A stretch of DNA of 64,000 nucleotides, from the NCBI GenBank assembly GCA_003584705.1, contig AP018536.1, positions 558,001-622,000 of the forward strand. Reading direction: 5' to 3'. Positions within the stretch are counted from its first letter, which is position 1. Every line of letters starts with the position of its first letter. A program made the translations under genes and the position numbers. Source of the stretch: Lachnospiraceae bacterium GAM79. GTDB taxonomy: Bacteria; Bacillota; Clostridia; Lachnospirales; Lachnospiraceae. The notes under the pieces were generated by a model. The model searched no databases. It saw only the letters and a program-made list of their open reading frames with translations, and had not been told where the DNA came from. Positions 1-9,618 of the stretch are shown piece after piece.

Positions 1-611
1 TAATCCTCTATGTTGATGTTCTGATTATAATTTTCGCTGAAATAGGTCACTGCAGTGTTCATTTCCTGATCCAGGTATTCGCTTTTCAGAATATGTTCCC
101 GTGTCAGTTCTCGGTGGAAATTGATTAGCAGATGACGAAGCAGAAGAACAAGCATTTCCTCATAGTCGTTTTGACAGTGTTGAAGCTCTATGATAATACT
201 CTTGAAAATCCGTTCATATTCCATAGATGTGCCGATTTGGAAAACTCGTTCTTTATCCGGAAATCCATACTGACGCAAGATATTTTTTACATTGCTACCT
301 GTAAAATGAATCCAGTATACTTCTGTCTTATCTTCTCCATAATATTCATATTTCTGAAGTTCCTTCGGTCTGTACAGCACAATATTACCGGCGGGAACAA
401 TCGTTTCGTTATCTACATTGTCAAAATGAAAATGCCCACAACCAGCAGTGATATAGATGATCTGATAATCCAGGCGTCCCTTTGGACGGTAGGTTGGCAA
501 TTTTGGATAGCTGGAAAGGCGATAAGTGCCACAGCTTCCTACAATCAGTGGACGACTTTTGTTTTTGAAATCCATGTGGGAGTGATTCAGATAACCAGTA
601 TTCATATACAT
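1..611 (-). CDS. AraC-family transcriptional regulator, cut by left edge
   Basis: The minus strand reads as a continuous protein from ATG at 611 to the window edge (about 203 residues), beginning MYMNTGYLNH. It shows the N-terminal sugar-binding cupin of AraC-type regulators: YRPKGRLDYQIIYITAG, then an IVPAGNIVLYRPKE stretch and YWIHFTG. The C-terminal helix-turn-helix would lie beyond the edge. It is divergent from the beta-galactosidase gene, the classical position for a ligand-responsive activator of that gene. The family is known from the cupin motifs; the ligand (probably a galactoside) is inference. Confidence 0.8.
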   Translation of the reverse strand, partial: MYMNTGYLNHSHMDFKNKSRPLIVGSCGTYRLSSYPKLPTYRPKGRLDYQIIYITAGCGHFHFDNVDNETIVPAGNIVLYRPKELQKYEYYGEDKTEVYWIHFTGSNVKNILRQYGFPDKERVFQIGTSMEYERIFKSIIIELQHCQNDYEEMLVLLLRHLLINFHRELTREHILKSEYLDQEMNTAVTYFSENYNQNINIED

Positions 612-812
612 AGAGCAGCACCTCTTTTCACACTTTTTATTATTGTATCATTTAGTGCATATTTTATCCAATCAAATTCATAGACATATTTTGCAGAATA
701 AGATAAGCTATATATAACATAACAAAGGAATGCAAGCATATAAGTAAAGTATTAAGGTTTATTTTAAAAAAGCAAAAAACAAAAAAGTATATGTATTGAA
801 GGAGAGCTATTT

Positions 813-3800
813 ATGATTGTACCACGTTATTATGAAAACTTAAACGTACTGCACGAAAACACAATGCCAGCCAGAGCCTATTATATTCCAGCATCCAAAA
901 GAATGGATAATTTGGTGGAACACAGGGAAGAATCAGACCGTATGCAGTTATTAAACGGAACTTGGAAATTCCAGTATTTTACCAGCATCTATAATATTAA
1001 GGATTCTTTCTTTGAGAAGAATTATGATACAGAAAATTTTGATGAGATTCAGGTTCCAAGTGTATGGCAGATGGCAGGATATGATACACATCAGTATACA
1101 AACATCCGGTATCCGTTTCCATTTGATCCACCATATGTGCCGCAGGATATTCCGTGTGGAGCCTATGTACATAATTTTGAGTACAGTAGAGATGAGAAAG
1201 CATCAAAAGCTTTTTTGAACTTTGAAGGAGTAGACAGTTGCTTTTATGTATGGATCAATGGTTCTTATGTAGGATACAGCCAGGTTTCCCATATGACCAG
1301 TGAGTTTGATGTTACAGATGTACTTCAGGATGGAACAAATACGGTGGCAGTGTTGGTAATGAAGTGGTGTGATGGTTCTTATTTGGAAGATCAGGACAAA
1401 TTCCGTATGAGTGGTATTTTCCGGGATGTGTACATTTTGAAACGTCCAGAGCAGGCAATCAGCGATTATCATATAAAATCAAAGATTGAGGATATACTTG
1501 CAAAGGTAGAACTTGATGTGAAATTCTACTCTCCAACAAATGTAAAAATTTCGATTGAAGATAAAAATGGAGCAGTTGTAGCACTAGGAAGTATTGACGA
1601 AGAAGGAACAGCTGTATTAGAAATCGCAAGTCCGGAACTTTGGAATACAGAGAATCCATATCTGTATAAACTGATCCTTGAAACAGAAAATGAAGTAATT
1701 GTGGATCACATTGCATTAAGAAAGGTAGAGATTAAAGACCAGGTCATTTATCTAAATGGACAGAAGATTAAATTCCGTGGAGTCAATCGACATGATTCCG
1801 ATCCGGTTACGGGATTTACAATCAGTCTGGAACAGATTACAACCGATCTTACGTTAATGAAGCAGCATAATTTTAATGCGATCCGTTCCAGCCACTATCC
1901 GAACGCACCATTTTTCTATGAAATGTGTGACAAGTATGGATTCATGGTGATAGATGAAGCAGATATTGAAGCTCATGGTCCATTTATGATTTACAGAAAA
2001 GAAGACACCGATTACAATCGGTTCAAGCGATGGAACGAGAAGATTGCAGATGATCCGGTATGGGAAGAGGCAATCGTTGATCGTGTAAAACTCATGGTGG
2101 AACGTGACAAAAACCGTTTCTGTATTGTTATGTGGTCAATGGGAAATGAGAGTGCTTATGGCTGCAACTTTGAAAAAGCACTAGAATGGACAAAGAATTA
2201 TGATCCAGACCGCATCACACAATATGAGAGTGCAAGATACCGTAATTATGATGAAACATATGATTACAGCAATCTGGATGTGTACAGCCGGATGTACCCG
2301 GCACTTTCCGAAATTCAGGAATATCTGGACAAGGACGGAAGCAAGCCATTCCTTCTGGTCGAGTACTGCCACAGCATGGGAAATGGACCTGGAGATTTTG
2401 AAGATTATTTCCAAATGATTCAGGACAACGATAAAATGTGTGGTGGTTTTGTCTGGGAATGGTGTGACCATGCGATTGCTCATGGTACTGCCGAGAATGG
2501 AAAGACAATCTATGCTTATGGAGGAGATCATGGAGAAGAGATCCATGACGGCAATTTCTGTATGGATGGATTGGTATATCCGGACAGAACTGTACACACA
2601 GGACTGTTGGAATACAAGAATGTATATCGTCCTGTAAGAGTTGTTTCCTATGATAAAGAAAGTGGAGAGCTGGTGCTTCACAACTACATGGATTTTGATG
2701 ACCTGAAAGATTATGTGAAAATCAGCTATGAACTGACACAGGATGGTCTTGTGATCAGCAAAGACATACTTTCGGAATTTTCTGTGGTACCACACGGGGA
2801 AGGAAAAACAAACCTGAAGATCAGTGTGCCAGAGAATGGGAAATGTTATTTAAAACTTATTTACCATCTGAAAAAAGAATTGCCACTGTTGGATGAAGAC
2901 CATATTCTTGGATTTGATGAAATTGAGGTAAGTAAAGATGATGCAAAATGTAAACTTGCAGAGAAATGGATGCAAAAGACAGCAGTGGACTCTGAATTAC
3001 AGGTAAATGAAAATGATACACAGATTCACATCAAAGGTCGTGAATTTGCGTATACCATCGACCGACGTACTGCACTCTTTACAGAGATGAAATTTGCAGG
3101 AAGGGAATATTTGAACCATCCGATGGAATTAAATATCTGGAGAGCACCAACAGATAACGATATGTATATCAAAGCTGAATGGAAAAAAGCCCACTATGAC
3201 AAGGCTTATACAAGAGCTTATACGACAGAGGTTGTGCAGGGAAAACATGGTGTGAAGATTGTAAGCCATGCTTCTGTTGTGGCAGAGACAGTGCAGAAGA
3301 TTCTTGATGTGACGATTACATGGAAAATAGATGCTTCAGGAAAGATTGATGCAGACATAGAAGCAACAAAAGATGGAGAATTCCCAGATCTTCCGAGATT
3401 TGGTGTGAGAATGTTCCTGGATAAAAAACTTTCAGATGCCAGATACTTTGGAATGGGACCACAGGAGAGCTATCGTGACAAACATCAGGCAGCAAGCCAC
3501 GGTCTGTACCGGGCAAATGTAAGAGATTTGCATGAGGATTATATCCGTCCACAGGAAAATGGAAGCCATTATGATTGTGGATATGTAGAACTTAACAACA
3601 GCCGATATGGAATTGTGGCATCCGCAGAAAAGGCATTTTCATTCAATGCTTCTTATTATACACAGGAAGAACTTGAGAAGAAAACGCATAATTATGAATT
3701 AGCAGAATCCGACAGTGTAGTTCTTTGTGTTGATTATGCATTAAATGGAATAGGCTCTAACAGTTGTGGTCCGGTTGTATTGGATCAGTATCGATTTAAT

Positions 3801-3851
3801 GATGTATTATTCCGGTTCCGGTTTACACTGATACCGTATGTAAAGGGATAA
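813..3851 (+). CDS. lacZ: beta-galactosidase, GH2 family
   Basis: 1012 residues, close to E. coli LacZ (1024). It hydrolyses terminal beta-galactosides such as lactose, in the cytoplasm. In order: N-terminal jelly-roll (QVPSVWQMAGYDTHQYTN), immunoglobulin-like linker, TIM barrel (GVNRHDSDPVTG, IRSSHYPNAP), acid/base Glu446 in MWSMGNESAYG, nucleophile Glu517 in VEYCHSMGNGPGDF, and a C-terminal beta-sandwich typical of LacZ-size enzymes (LNIWRAPTDND, FGMGPQESY). The start is set by AAGGAG about 8 bases upstream. It lies divergent from an AraC regulator and upstream of a GPH symporter, so lactose import and cleavage sit together. No frameshift or missing catalytic residue is visible. Confidence 0.96.
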   Translation: MIVPRYYENLNVLHENTMPARAYYIPASKRMDNLVEHREESDRMQLLNGTWKFQYFTSIYNIKDSFFEKNYDTENFDEIQVPSVWQMAGYDTHQYTNIRYPFPFDPPYVPQDIPCGAYVHNFEYSRDEKASKAFLNFEGVDSCFYVWINGSYVGYSQVSHMTSEFDVTDVLQDGTNTVAVLVMKWCDGSYLEDQDKFRMSGIFRDVYILKRPEQAISDYHIKSKIEDILAKVELDVKFYSPTNVKISIEDKNGAVVALGSIDEEGTAVLEIASPELWNTENPYLYKLILETENEVIVDHIALRKVEIKDQVIYLNGQKIKFRGVNRHDSDPVTGFTISLEQITTDLTLMKQHNFNAIRSSHYPNAPFFYEMCDKYGFMVIDEADIEAHGPFMIYRKEDTDYNRFKRWNEKIADDPVWEEAIVDRVKLMVERDKNRFCIVMWSMGNESAYGCNFEKALEWTKNYDPDRITQYESARYRNYDETYDYSNLDVYSRMYPALSEIQEYLDKDGSKPFLLVEYCHSMGNGPGDFEDYFQMIQDNDKMCGGFVWEWCDHAIAHGTAENGKTIYAYGGDHGEEIHDGNFCMDGLVYPDRTVHTGLLEYKNVYRPVRVVSYDKESGELVLHNYMDFDDLKDYVKISYELTQDGLVISKDILSEFSVVPHGEGKTNLKISVPENGKCYLKLIYHLKKELPLLDEDHILGFDEIEVSKDDAKCKLAEKWMQKTAVDSELQVNENDTQIHIKGREFAYTIDRRTALFTEMKFAGREYLNHPMELNIWRAPTDNDMYIKAEWKKAHYDKAYTRAYTTEVVQGKHGVKIVSHASVVAETVQKILDVTITWKIDASGKIDADIEATKDGEFPDLPRFGVRMFLDKKLSDARYFGMGPQESYRDKHQAASHGLYRANVRDLHEDYIRPQENGSHYDCGYVELNNSRYGIVASAEKAFSFNASYYTQEELEKKTHNYELAESDSVVLCVDYALNGIGSNSCGPVVLDQYRFNDVLFRFRFTLIPYVKG

Positions 3852-3886
3852 TAAAGTTTCATGTAACCCGTAAACAAGGAAAGAGA

Positions 3887-3929
3887 GTCTGATTGTAATG
3901 TAAAGTCCGAATATACAGAGCAATCAGAC
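3887..3929. other. stem-loop between lacZ and the symporter gene
   Basis: Perfect 9-bp inverted repeat GTCTGATTG / CAATCAGAC separated by 25 bases, in the 165-bp gap after the beta-galactosidase stop. There is no T-run, so it is not a strong intrinsic terminator. It could act as an mRNA-stabilising or partly terminating hairpin. Confidence 0.35.
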
Positions 3930-4016
3930 AAAACAGAGAAAAAATAGAATTAGATATCATACGGTTAGACATATTGAGATTCTAAGTGCAATGAATATGA
4001 GGAGCAAAAGAATTCT

Positions 4017-5414
4017 ATGGAAGAAAAAAAGTATTTAAAATGGTATAACAAAATCGGATATGGTTCGGGTGATATCGCAGGAAATGTGGTCTATGCGTTC
4101 CTGACATCCTTCATGATGCCCTATCTGACAGACTCAGTAGGACTTGCTGCAGGTGTCGTAGGTACCCTGATTGCCGTATCAAAACTATTTGATGGTTTCA
4201 CGGATATATTTTTTGGATCAATGATTGACAAAACACACAGTAAAATGGGAAAAGCGAAGCCATGGATGCTATACGGATATATTGGTTGTGCCATTACGCT
4301 GGTCTGCTGCTTTACAGTACCGGTCAGTTTGGGAACAACGGCTAAATATGCATGGTTCTTTATTTCATATACACTGTTAAATGGCGTGTTTTATACAGCA
4401 AACAATATTGCTTACTCAGCACTTACGTCACTGATTACAAAGAACAGCAAAGAGCGTGTACAGATGGGATCTTACCGTTTTATTTTTGCATTTTCAACAA
4501 GTCTTCTGATTCAGGCGATTACAGTTGGATTTGTAGATAAATGTGGTGGAGATGCTGCAGCATGGAGAACGGTTGCTATTATCTATGCAATCATTGGTCT
4601 GGTCGTAAATACGATTTCAGCACTTTCTGTTAAGGAACTTCCGGAGGAGGAACTTAATGAAGGAGAAGTAAAGAATAATAATGAAAAGTATGGAATGGTA
4701 CAGGCATTCAAGCTTCTTGTCAAAAACAAATATTACATGATGATTTGTGGAACATATATTTTACAGCAGTTATATGGTGCCATGATTGGAGCGGGCATTT
4801 ATTACATGACATGGGTACTGAAAAATAAGAATTTGTTTGGACAATTTGCATGGGCAGTAAATATTCCACTGATTATTGCCCTGATTTTTACACCGACATT
4901 AGTTGGTAAGTGGAAAGGCATATATAAACTGAACTTAAGAGGTTATGTCTTAGCAGTCATCGGTAGAGCACTTGTTGTTGTTGCCGGATATATGGGTAGT
5001 GTTCCGCTGATGATGGCGTTTACAGCTCTTGCAGCCTTAGGTCAGGGACCATGGCAGGGAGATATGAATGCTGTTATTGCATCCTGCTCTGAATACACTT
5101 ATCTTACACAGGGAAAGAGAATTGATGGAACGATGTACTCTTGTACTTCTCTTGGTGTAAAAATCGGTGGAGGTATTGGAACCGCTGTTGTTGGATGGAT
5201 GCTTGAGCTCAGTGGATATGTCGGAAAAAATGCAACTCAGCCACAGTCTGCACTTAATATGATGCAGTTCATGTATCTTTGGCTTCCGTTAATCTTTGAT
5301 GTATTGATTATGTTTGCACTTTCAAGAATGAATGTTGAAGATGCAAATAAAAAACTGAAAGCAGAAAAAGGAATTGCTGCAGATGAAGTAACAGATAAAT
5401 CGGACATGAATTAG
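4017..5414 (+). CDS. GPH-family sugar:cation symporter (MelB/LacS-type)
   Basis: 465 residues, about 12 hydrophobic segments. The N-terminus has the GPH signature: KWYNKIGYGSGDIAGN, then LTDSVGL and FDGFTDIFFGSMIDKT with the conserved acidic residues used in cation-coupled sugar transport. It ends in a short charged tail (EKGIAADEVTDKSDMN) and lacks the C-terminal EIIA-like domain of streptococcal LacS, so PTS phosphorylation of the carrier is not expected. Position directly after a GH2 beta-galactosidase makes lactose or another galactoside the likely substrate; this is inference from context, as GPH carriers also move melibiose, xylosides and glucuronides. Confidence 0.9.
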   Translation: MEEKKYLKWYNKIGYGSGDIAGNVVYAFLTSFMMPYLTDSVGLAAGVVGTLIAVSKLFDGFTDIFFGSMIDKTHSKMGKAKPWMLYGYIGCAITLVCCFTVPVSLGTTAKYAWFFISYTLLNGVFYTANNIAYSALTSLITKNSKERVQMGSYRFIFAFSTSLLIQAITVGFVDKCGGDAAAWRTVAIIYAIIGLVVNTISALSVKELPEEELNEGEVKNNNEKYGMVQAFKLLVKNKYYMMICGTYILQQLYGAMIGAGIYYMTWVLKNKNLFGQFAWAVNIPLIIALIFTPTLVGKWKGIYKLNLRGYVLAVIGRALVVVAGYMGSVPLMMAFTALAALGQGPWQGDMNAVIASCSEYTYLTQGKRIDGTMYSCTSLGVKIGGGIGTAVVGWMLELSGYVGKNATQPQSALNMMQFMYLWLPLIFDVLIMFALSRMNVEDANKKLKAEKGIAADEVTDKSDMN

Positions 5415-5525
5415 ATTTGTAATTCCTCCTTTCCTTATTTACAAGTTGATTATAAGATAGGTGTAAAAGAATTGCTTGCCAAATCGAAAGAAGATATAGA
5501 CAAATGTTGCAAAGGGGAGTATTTC

Positions 5526-6326
5526 ATGCAATTAAAATATGTTGACACAAAAGAGGAGATCATAGCAATAAATAGGAAGGCAAAACATATTGAACCACAT
5601 CTTCATAATGCACTGGAGATTGTTTGTGTAACGAGTGGGACATTAGAGCTTGGTGTCGGACAGGAACTTTACCATATGGAAAAAGGAGATATAGGCTTTG
5701 TATTTCCAAATGTTATTCATCACTATCAGGTACTGACACCAGGGGTAAATACAGTGACTTATCTGATTGCATCGCCATTTACGATTGCCAAATTTGCAGA
5801 TATCATGCAATCCATGGCTCCTGAATACCCAATCATCACAGCGGAAAAGGTTGAATCAGAGGTATATAGGGTTATAAATGCAATTTTAGAGACAGAACAG
5901 TCGGATATTACTGTTGCACAGGCATATCTTCAAATTGTGTTTGCGCGCTGCATAGGAAAACTGAATCTGGTAGAGAAAAGTCATGTGGGGAGCAAAGACC
6001 TTATTTACCAGACGGTTTCCTATGTATCAGCAAATTTCAAGAAAAAGTTATCATTGGAAGAAATGGCAAAAGACCTGGGTGTGAGTAAATATGTCTTATC
6101 CAGACTCTTTTCCAAAATCTTTCATAGAAATTTCAATCAGTATCTTAATGATGCAAGGTTGAACTATGCATGTCATCGCTTGGAAAATACGAGCGATTCT
6201 ATTACAAATATTTGCCTGGATAGTGGATTTGAAAGCCAGAGGACATTTAACCGGGTATTCAAGGAAAGATATAAAATTTCGCCAAGTGACTATCGAAGTA
6301 CATGTGTGAAGGATATGCAGTCATAA
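5526..6326 (+). CDS. AraC-family transcriptional regulator
   Basis: 266 residues from ATG 5526, chosen because AAAGGGGAG lies about 8 bases upstream; an upstream TTG at 5472 would add 18 unlikely residues. The N-terminal cupin (HIEPHLHNALEIVCVTSG, GDIGFVFPNVIHHYQ) is followed by two C-terminal helix-turn-helix motifs (LSLEEMAKDLGVSKYVLSRLF and ITNICLDSGFESQRTFNRVFKERY), the standard AraC/XylS DNA-binding layout. It lies 110 bp after the symporter gene on the same strand and is a second candidate controller of the lactose locus or of the downstream phosphatase. Ligand unknown. Confidence 0.9.
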   Translation: MQLKYVDTKEEIIAINRKAKHIEPHLHNALEIVCVTSGTLELGVGQELYHMEKGDIGFVFPNVIHHYQVLTPGVNTVTYLIASPFTIAKFADIMQSMAPEYPIITAEKVESEVYRVINAILETEQSDITVAQAYLQIVFARCIGKLNLVEKSHVGSKDLIYQTVSYVSANFKKKLSLEEMAKDLGVSKYVLSRLFSKIFHRNFNQYLNDARLNYACHRLENTSDSITNICLDSGFESQRTFNRVFKERYKISPSDYRSTCVKDMQS

Positions 6327-6482
6327 AATGTTCTGCAGATAGAAAAATTTACTTTGATTTCACACCGCTATGCATTTGATTTTATGCATGGATGATACAA
6401 TGTTAAAATGGTCGTAGAAAACAGATTTTTCTGAAGTGAAAGAACAAGGCATACTCTAAAGAGAAAGAAAGGCAGGACATAT

Positions 6483-7295
6483 ATGAATATGGGAAAATCA
6501 GTAATTGATTTTAATGAGAAAAAAGGCTTTATCTGTGATATGGATGGTGTAATTTATCATGGCAATCAGATATTGCCAGGTGTTCCAGAATTCATTCAGT
6601 GGCTACATGATGAAAAGAAAGAATATTTATTTTTGACAAATAACAGTGGATATACACCTCGAGAATTAAATCAGAAACTGGCTAGGATGGGACTTGATGT
6701 GCCAGAAGAACATTTTTATACTAGTGCATTGGCAACAGCCGCATTTTTAAAAGAACAGGCGGCAGGATGTTCGGCATTTGTGATAGGAGAAGCCGGCCTG
6801 TTAAATGCACTTTATGATGTAGGTATCACAATGAATGATGTAAATCCGGATTATGTTGTTGTGGGAGAGGGACGCTCCTATTCATTGGATACATTAACAA
6901 AAGCAACGAATTTAGTTCTGAAAGGTGCAAAGCTGATCGGAGCAAACTCAGATGTTTCCGGACCGATTGAGAACGGCATTGCTCCTGCTTGCCGTGCATT
7001 GGTTGCACCGATAGAAATGGCAACAGGAACACAGGCATATTTCTGTGGAAAACCGAATCCACTGATGATGAGAACTGGATTAAATATGCTTGGATGTCAT
7101 TCAGCAGAAGCAGTAATGGTTGGGGACCGTATGGATACAGATGTGATTTCAGGAATGGAAAGTGGTATGTCTACTGTATTGGTTCTCTCTGGATGTTCAA
7201 CGAAGGACACACTCAAAACTTATGCTTATCTTCCGACAATGGTATTGAATGGAGTGGGAGATATCGCCAGTATAGCAAAAGCAAAAGAGAAATAG
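6483..7295 (+). CDS. HAD-IIA family sugar phosphatase (NagD-like)
   Basis: 270 residues. Motif I is ICDMDGVIYHG (nucleophile Asp19, general acid Asp21), motif II LFLTNNSG, the C2-cap region VVVGEGRSYSLDTLTKA, and motifs III/IV GKPNPLMM and VGDRMDTDVISGMESG. This order is typical of NagD/AraL/p-nitrophenylphosphatase-like HAD enzymes, which dephosphorylate sugar phosphates or nucleotides in the cytoplasm. Next to a sugar-uptake locus it may relieve sugar-phosphate stress; that role is inferred. A GGCAGGA sequence precedes the start. Confidence 0.9.
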   Translation: MNMGKSVIDFNEKKGFICDMDGVIYHGNQILPGVPEFIQWLHDEKKEYLFLTNNSGYTPRELNQKLARMGLDVPEEHFYTSALATAAFLKEQAAGCSAFVIGEAGLLNALYDVGITMNDVNPDYVVVGEGRSYSLDTLTKATNLVLKGAKLIGANSDVSGPIENGIAPACRALVAPIEMATGTQAYFCGKPNPLMMRTGLNMLGCHSAEAVMVGDRMDTDVISGMESGMSTVLVLSGCSTKDTLKTYAYLPTMVLNGVGDIASIAKAKEK

Positions 7296-7343
7296 TGTTC
7301 GATAACTGGAAAACGTCATGCATCTCCACATCTTTTCCTTATC

Positions 7344-7577
7344 ATGGAAATAGAACAGGGAATTTTACTTTCTTCTTATGAAATTCCAAAAGGAGAAGAT
7401 AAAAATACATTTTCATATGATTCTATGAAGAATGTTGATTACTCTAAACTAGAAAAATCTGAAAAATTTACTCCAGCACTTTATCATGAAAAGGACGGAA
7501 TCTGGGAAGGTGGCAGCACAAGCCAGTTCTCTCCGGTAATGACATTCAAACTTGGGGAGCGGAGTGTCATTGGCTGA
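7344..7577 (+). pseudogene. gene fragment of unknown origin
   Basis: An open frame of 77 codons reading like real protein (SYEIPKGEDKNTFSYDSM, ALYHEKDGIWEGGSTS) but without a ribosome-binding site or recognised domain. It ends where it overlaps the remnant of a chromate transporter in another frame, so it appears to be a broken gene joined to other debris. I do not recognise the family. It belongs to a 470-bp stretch between the HAD phosphatase and the radical SAM gene that holds only fragments. Confidence 0.35.
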
Positions 7578-7746
7578 TGTTTGCACGGCCTTTTGGGGAA
7601 GTGGTATTATCAACATTGATGGAGTTAAATGGGACATGGTGCTGATTTTTGCAATCAGTGTGGTACTGCTTAGGAAAACAAAATGGAATCCTGTTTTTGT
7701 GATGATATTGGCTGGGGTATTAAAAGTATTAGTAGCACTTATATAA
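7552..7746 (+). pseudogene. chromate-transporter (ChrA family) C-terminal remnant
   Basis: 64 codons resembling the last part of a CHR-family transporter subunit: IINIDGVKWDMVLIFAISVV then LLRKTKWNPVFVMILAGVLK, the usual final membrane helices. CHR proteins are about 180 to 400 residues, so most of the gene is missing. There is no own ribosome-binding site, and it overlaps another fragment. It ends 21 bp before the radical SAM gene. Confidence 0.55.
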
Positions 7747-7767
7747 GAAAAATATAGGGAGGATGAT

Positions 7768-8883
7768 ATGCCGACAATCAGCGTACTGATAAAACCTGCA
7801 TCAGGGATGTGCAACATGCAATGTGATTACTGTTTCTATTGTGATGAAATGAAAAAAAGGTCACAGGATTCGTATGGGTTTATGTCAGAACAAACACTAA
7901 AAAATGTTATTAGAAAGACTATGATTCATGCTGAAGGGTTAATAAGCTATGTATATCAAGGTGGTGAGCCTACTTTGCGTGGACTTACTTTTTTTGAAAA
8001 AGCTGTGGAATACCAGAGGCATTATAACAAGCATGGAATACGGGTGAATAATGCTTTGCAGACGAATGGATATCTGCTAGATGATGCATGGTGTAAATTT
8101 TTCAAAGAAAATCAATTTTTAATTGGGCTATCAATAGATGGTACAAAACAGCTTCATGATATGTACCGTCATGACAAAAATGGAAATCCTACATTTGATC
8201 GGATTAAGTCTGCGGCAGATCTTATGGATCAATATGGAGTGGATTACAATATTCTGACGGTAGTAACACAGAATACTGCTTATCATGCGACGGAAATATA
8301 TAATTATTATAAGAGGCAGGGGTGGAAATATCAACAGTATATTGCATGTTTGGATCCGTTGGGGGAAATTAGGGGGGAAAGTTCATTTGCCTTAAAACCT
8401 GAACAATATGGACGGTTTTTAGTAGAGTTATTTAACTTATGGTACGAGGATTGGAAAAATGGAGAACATCCTTATATAAGACAATTTGAAAACTATATAG
8501 GAATTCTGCTTGGATATCAGCCGGAATCCTGCGAACAACGAGGAATCTGTGGTATACAGAATGTGGTGGAAGCCGATGGTAGTGTGTATCCGTGCGATTT
8601 TTATATGTTAGATGAATACAGACTAGGCAATTTTAATAGTGACCGTTTGGTAGAGATTGATGAAAAGCGAAAATCAATTGCATTTGTGGAGCAGTCGCAA
8701 AAGTCTGCAAAAGACTGCATAGAATGTAAGTTCCATACACTATGCAGAGGGGGCTGTCGAAGAAATAGGGAATTTGATGTTGCTAAAGGAGAATATGCAA
8801 ATTATTATTGCGAAAGCTATCGTTTCTTTTTTGAACAATGCTTAGAGAAAATGATTCATATTGTTGAGACAATAAAAAGGTAG
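7768..8883 (+). CDS. anaerobic sulfatase-maturase-like radical SAM/SPASM enzyme
   Basis: 371 residues, the same length and layout as clostridial anaerobic sulfatase-maturating enzymes. The radical SAM [4Fe-4S] cysteines are Cys15, Cys19 and Cys22 (CNMQCDYCFY), followed by the SAM-binding YQGGEPTL and LQTNGYLLD/GLSIDGTK. The SPASM region carries the auxiliary-cluster cysteines (SCEQRGICG, VYPCDFYMLDEYRLGNF, CIECKFHTLCRGGCRRN, YYCESY). Known members oxidise a Cys or Ser in type I sulfatases to formylglycine without oxygen. AGGGAGG sits 6 bases before the ATG. No sulfatase gene is in the window, so the substrate is elsewhere or is a different peptide. Confidence 0.88.
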   Translation: MPTISVLIKPASGMCNMQCDYCFYCDEMKKRSQDSYGFMSEQTLKNVIRKTMIHAEGLISYVYQGGEPTLRGLTFFEKAVEYQRHYNKHGIRVNNALQTNGYLLDDAWCKFFKENQFLIGLSIDGTKQLHDMYRHDKNGNPTFDRIKSAADLMDQYGVDYNILTVVTQNTAYHATEIYNYYKRQGWKYQQYIACLDPLGEIRGESSFALKPEQYGRFLVELFNLWYEDWKNGEHPYIRQFENYIGILLGYQPESCEQRGICGIQNVVEADGSVYPCDFYMLDEYRLGNFNSDRLVEIDEKRKSIAFVEQSQKSAKDCIECKFHTLCRGGCRRNREFDVAKGEYANYYCESYRFFFEQCLEKMIHIVETIKR

Positions 8884-8989
8884 AAGGTAGAACTTATGAG
8901 AGGGGGAAACATTTTTCAATCCATCCACCCAATTACACAAAATCACAATTGTCTCGTAATTTATATTGCTATATGTACGCCACTTAACA

Positions 8990-9190
8990 TTATACATTTT
9001 TCATGCGCTCCCTGAGTTGCTTTCTGGCTTCGGATACACTGAGGGTAGGAGCACCGTCTATGCGTTCCTGCTCGGCTTGTAAGACATTTGCATGTAGCTG
9101 CAGTGTCTGTTCCCTTTTTTCAAAGGCATCAATACTCATCAAGACAAGATCTCCTTCTCCCATCTTTGACACTTTATAGAGCCAAAGATG
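8990..9190 (-). pseudogene. Phd/YefM-type antitoxin, C-terminal remnant
   Basis: The minus strand ends with GEGDLVLMSIDAFEKREQ followed by LSVSEARKQLRERMKNV, the typical C-terminal half of Phd/YefM antitoxins. The expected N-terminal DNA-binding part (a SxxR..L/ItKNG pattern) is not readable in frame; upstream residues look unrelated. A perfect 10-bp inverted repeat CCCATCTTTG/CAAAGATGGG lies where the conserved fold should begin (9165-9198). No partner toxin is adjacent. Region 8884-9618 otherwise holds nothing I recognise. Confidence 0.5.
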
Positions 9191-9618
9191 GGATTGTAGC
9201 ATAGTAAAGCGACAGTGAAAATCGCAAAGCCGTGCCATGCGAGGACAGTTTAGTGCTAATGTTGTGTCACAAAAGACTATTGATTTTCCGGAGTATTTTT
9301 GCAACAATACATAGGTAATATTATGTTACGGTTTATGAAAAGGAAAAATATATGATTTTCATCATAATCCAACAATAAAAGCTGAATAGTTTGCGCTCGA
9401 AGCAAGTCCTGAAGTTGTGTTTTTTCCATTACTATAATCATATTCATGCCTTCCCCTATCAAAATCCGATTTGTTAACGCCTTATAATTATAATACAAGA
9501 GATATAAGGTTTTTGTAACGATATGAGCTAAAGATAGAGTAAACTAGATTTAGGTATTATATGAGGTAAAACTGATGTATAATATTTATAGATTACAACA
9601 ATGTTAAGGAGGGAACGA

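Noticed and set aside
132..683. 183-codon plus-strand ORF at the left end
   Set aside because: It is antisense to the AraC-type regulator, whose minus-strand reading shows clear cupin motifs.
9277..9498. 73-codon minus-strand ORF upstream of the Phd-like remnant
   Set aside because: No ribosome-binding site and no antitoxin-like N-terminus; it is not in a usable frame with the remnant and I cannot support it as a gene.
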